From Siphonodentalium dalli (taxonomy: Eukaryota; Mollusca; Scaphopoda; Gadilida; Siphonodentaliidae), in NCBI GenBank assembly GCA_032622095.1, contig CP136069.1, positions 71,695,319 through 71,759,318 on the forward strand: a stretch of 64,000 nucleotides of DNA. The letters run 5' to 3'. Position numbers and translations under genes: made by a program. This document shows positions 62,490-64,000 of this stretch, piece after piece (the stretch's first letter is position 1; each line of letters starts with the position of its first letter). The notes under the pieces are model-generated. The model was not told the DNA's origin. It searched no databases and worked only from the letters and a program-made list of their open reading frames with translations.

Positions 62490-62934
62490 CAAGTCTGGAT
62501 AAAGTTTGTCTGACATTTGCAAAATGAGGTCCCCTGAGGGTGAATTTAGTGACACTATCCAGCACAGTGGGCTAGCATCACCAAATTCACCCTCTGGGAA
62601 CCTCATTCTACTTATACCTCAACTGCTATGGGTGACTAGGATCGGATTGAAGTTCCCCAGTTGAAGTGGGTGATGTTCACCCATTATCCACCTCGATTAT
62701 GCATTTTATCTAAGGGATATAGAAACATGATAGAAACTTAACAGAAGGGAAAAATTAACTAAAAACAATGTTAACTTGAGACTATAGATACTCCCCAGAA
62801 GATGAGGCCTAAACAGAATGAGGTCCCCAGAGGGTGAATTTGGTGATTCTAGCCCACTGCGTGGGATAGCATCACTAAATTCACCCATTGGGGACCTCAT
62901 TCTGAAAATTTCAGACACACTGTATCCAGGCTTG
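62490..62934. mobile_element. hAT-like MITE, copy A17 (full length, near-perfect duplication)
   Basis: Full-length family layout flanked by AATATAAA and AATATACA (7 of 8). It begins 17 bp after the putative donor site of the exon at 62387-62472. Confidence 0.9.
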
Positions 62935-63047
62935 AATATACATACATTGTACCACTATTAAAAATATATGTGTTTACAGGGACCCTACCCACTTTACTCT
63001 ATATGGGTACTGCCATTGGGTAGGTACAGCAGGTAGGAACTTTTTGG

Positions 63048-63720
63048 CTCACCTGAGACGAAGTCTGCGGTGGAGCTATAGTCATCACTTCTCGTCTGTC
63101 GTCCACCATCGGTCTGTCCATCTGTCCATCAACAATTCTTTAAACATCTTCTTCTCCAGAACCATAAGACCAAAGTGGTTCATATCTGGTGTGGATGTTC
63201 CCTAGGTGACTCACATCTCACATTCAGATTTGTTCAAATGAGGTCACCCGGTCAAATAGTTGAGAAGCCAGACATAACTCTTTCCATCCATAGATATTCT
63301 TAAAACATCTTCTTTTTTGGCATGGAGGGTCCTTGGGTGACTAGGATACATATTTTTTCAAATGGGGTCATTGGGTCAAATAAGGCGGAGCCAGGGACAT
63401 AACTTGTCCATCCATTGTATTTCTTAAAACGTCTTCTTATCAAGATCCATCAGACCTATTCAGCTTATATTTGGTATGGAGAGTCCTTCGATGACAGGGA
63501 TTCAGATTTGTTCAAATGGGGTCACCAGGTCAAATAGGGATAGAGCCAGGGACACATCTTGTTCCCTCTCGAGTATTTCTTAAAACATTCTTCTCAAGGT
63601 ACATGTAACTAAATCGGATTTTTGGTGCATCAGATAAGAATGGTTTTTAGCTCACCTGATTGTGAGGTGAACTATAGTCTCTGGTGGCGCTATAGTCATC
63701 ACTGTAATTAATTTCCAAAA
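63048..63720 (-). repeat. Pearl/HINE-like element, about 4 core units
   Basis: Starts GGCTCACCTGAGACGAAGTC with hairpin, microsatellite, and core units repeated about every 140 bp; a second TTTTTAGCTCACCTGA end lies at about 63647. Confidence 0.82.
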
Positions 63721-64000
63721 CCTATTAGAAATACTGAAATGAATATAAAATTATAGACCATTGATCAAGAGAAAGGGGGATCCCAGTTTAATATTTACCC
63801 AATATTTATTATTTTATAGCACAGTATCATGGGGTGGTTCCAGTTTTCTTCCAACACATGTACACATATGTGGCACATAACATCTGAATCTCATATGAGG
63901 CTTGCTCGAATGGGATTTGTTATTCAAGAAGGAGCAGAATTTGCAGATTTAATACTCTGCCCCCAAATTATTTGAGTTAAGAATGTGTATGTATGTCAAT

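Overview
This is animal nuclear DNA, AT-rich and dominated by repeats. The clearest gene is an intron-split beta-tubulin at the left edge. Other genes appear only as short exons separated by kilobases of intron and intergenic sequence, so most of the open frames in the window are chance or lie inside repeats. Repeats ending in TTTTTAGCTCACCT / GAGCTAAAAA, and arrays of about 120-165 bp units joined to (ACGG/ACAG)n microsatellites, resemble the 'pearl'/HINE elements described in oysters. I therefore infer a marine lophotrochozoan, most likely a mollusc; that is an inference, not a direct reading.

Layout. 1-5.4 kb: the last two coding exons of a beta-tubulin gene (+ strand, residues 56-445) and, about 0.8 kb downstream, an isolated second copy of the C-terminal 73 codons with a different acidic tail. 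5.6-20.3 kb: dense MITEs, including an 851-bp hAT-like insertion nested in another MITE with an exact 8-bp target duplication, a Mutator-like palindrome with a 9-bp duplication, TTAA-flanked palindromes and a 2-kb foldback element. 20.7-23.4 kb: about 16 tandem units of 155/164 bp ending in a Helentron-like tail. 28.3-29.1 kb: a decayed LINE reverse transcriptase. 30.6-33.2 kb: two phase-matched minus-strand exons of an unidentified Cys-containing protein. 35.5-38.3 kb: a CpG-rich 122-bp minisatellite in both orientations.

39.7-62.5 kb: a candidate plus-strand gene with a TATA box, a short untranslated first exon, an exon with start codon and membrane segment, a basic cytoplasmic exon, and two less certain exons. 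Its introns hold MITEs of every family seen elsewhere in the window. 55.3-56.8 kb: an element bounded by 26-bp perfect inverted repeats that carries a THAP-like zinc-finger frame from the left end and a SWIM-type zinc-finger exon with its own splice donor from the right end. It looks like an internally deleted derivative of a two-gene transposon and is the most unusual structure here.

Four MITE superfamily signatures can be read from target duplications: hAT-like (8 bp, about 17 copies), Tc1/mariner-like (TA, 11 copies), TTAA-specific piggyBac/Kolobok-like (at least five sequence families), and Mutator-like (9 bp, 1 copy). Gene and exon calls rest on reading frames, splice sites and recalled family motifs only; no database search was possible.
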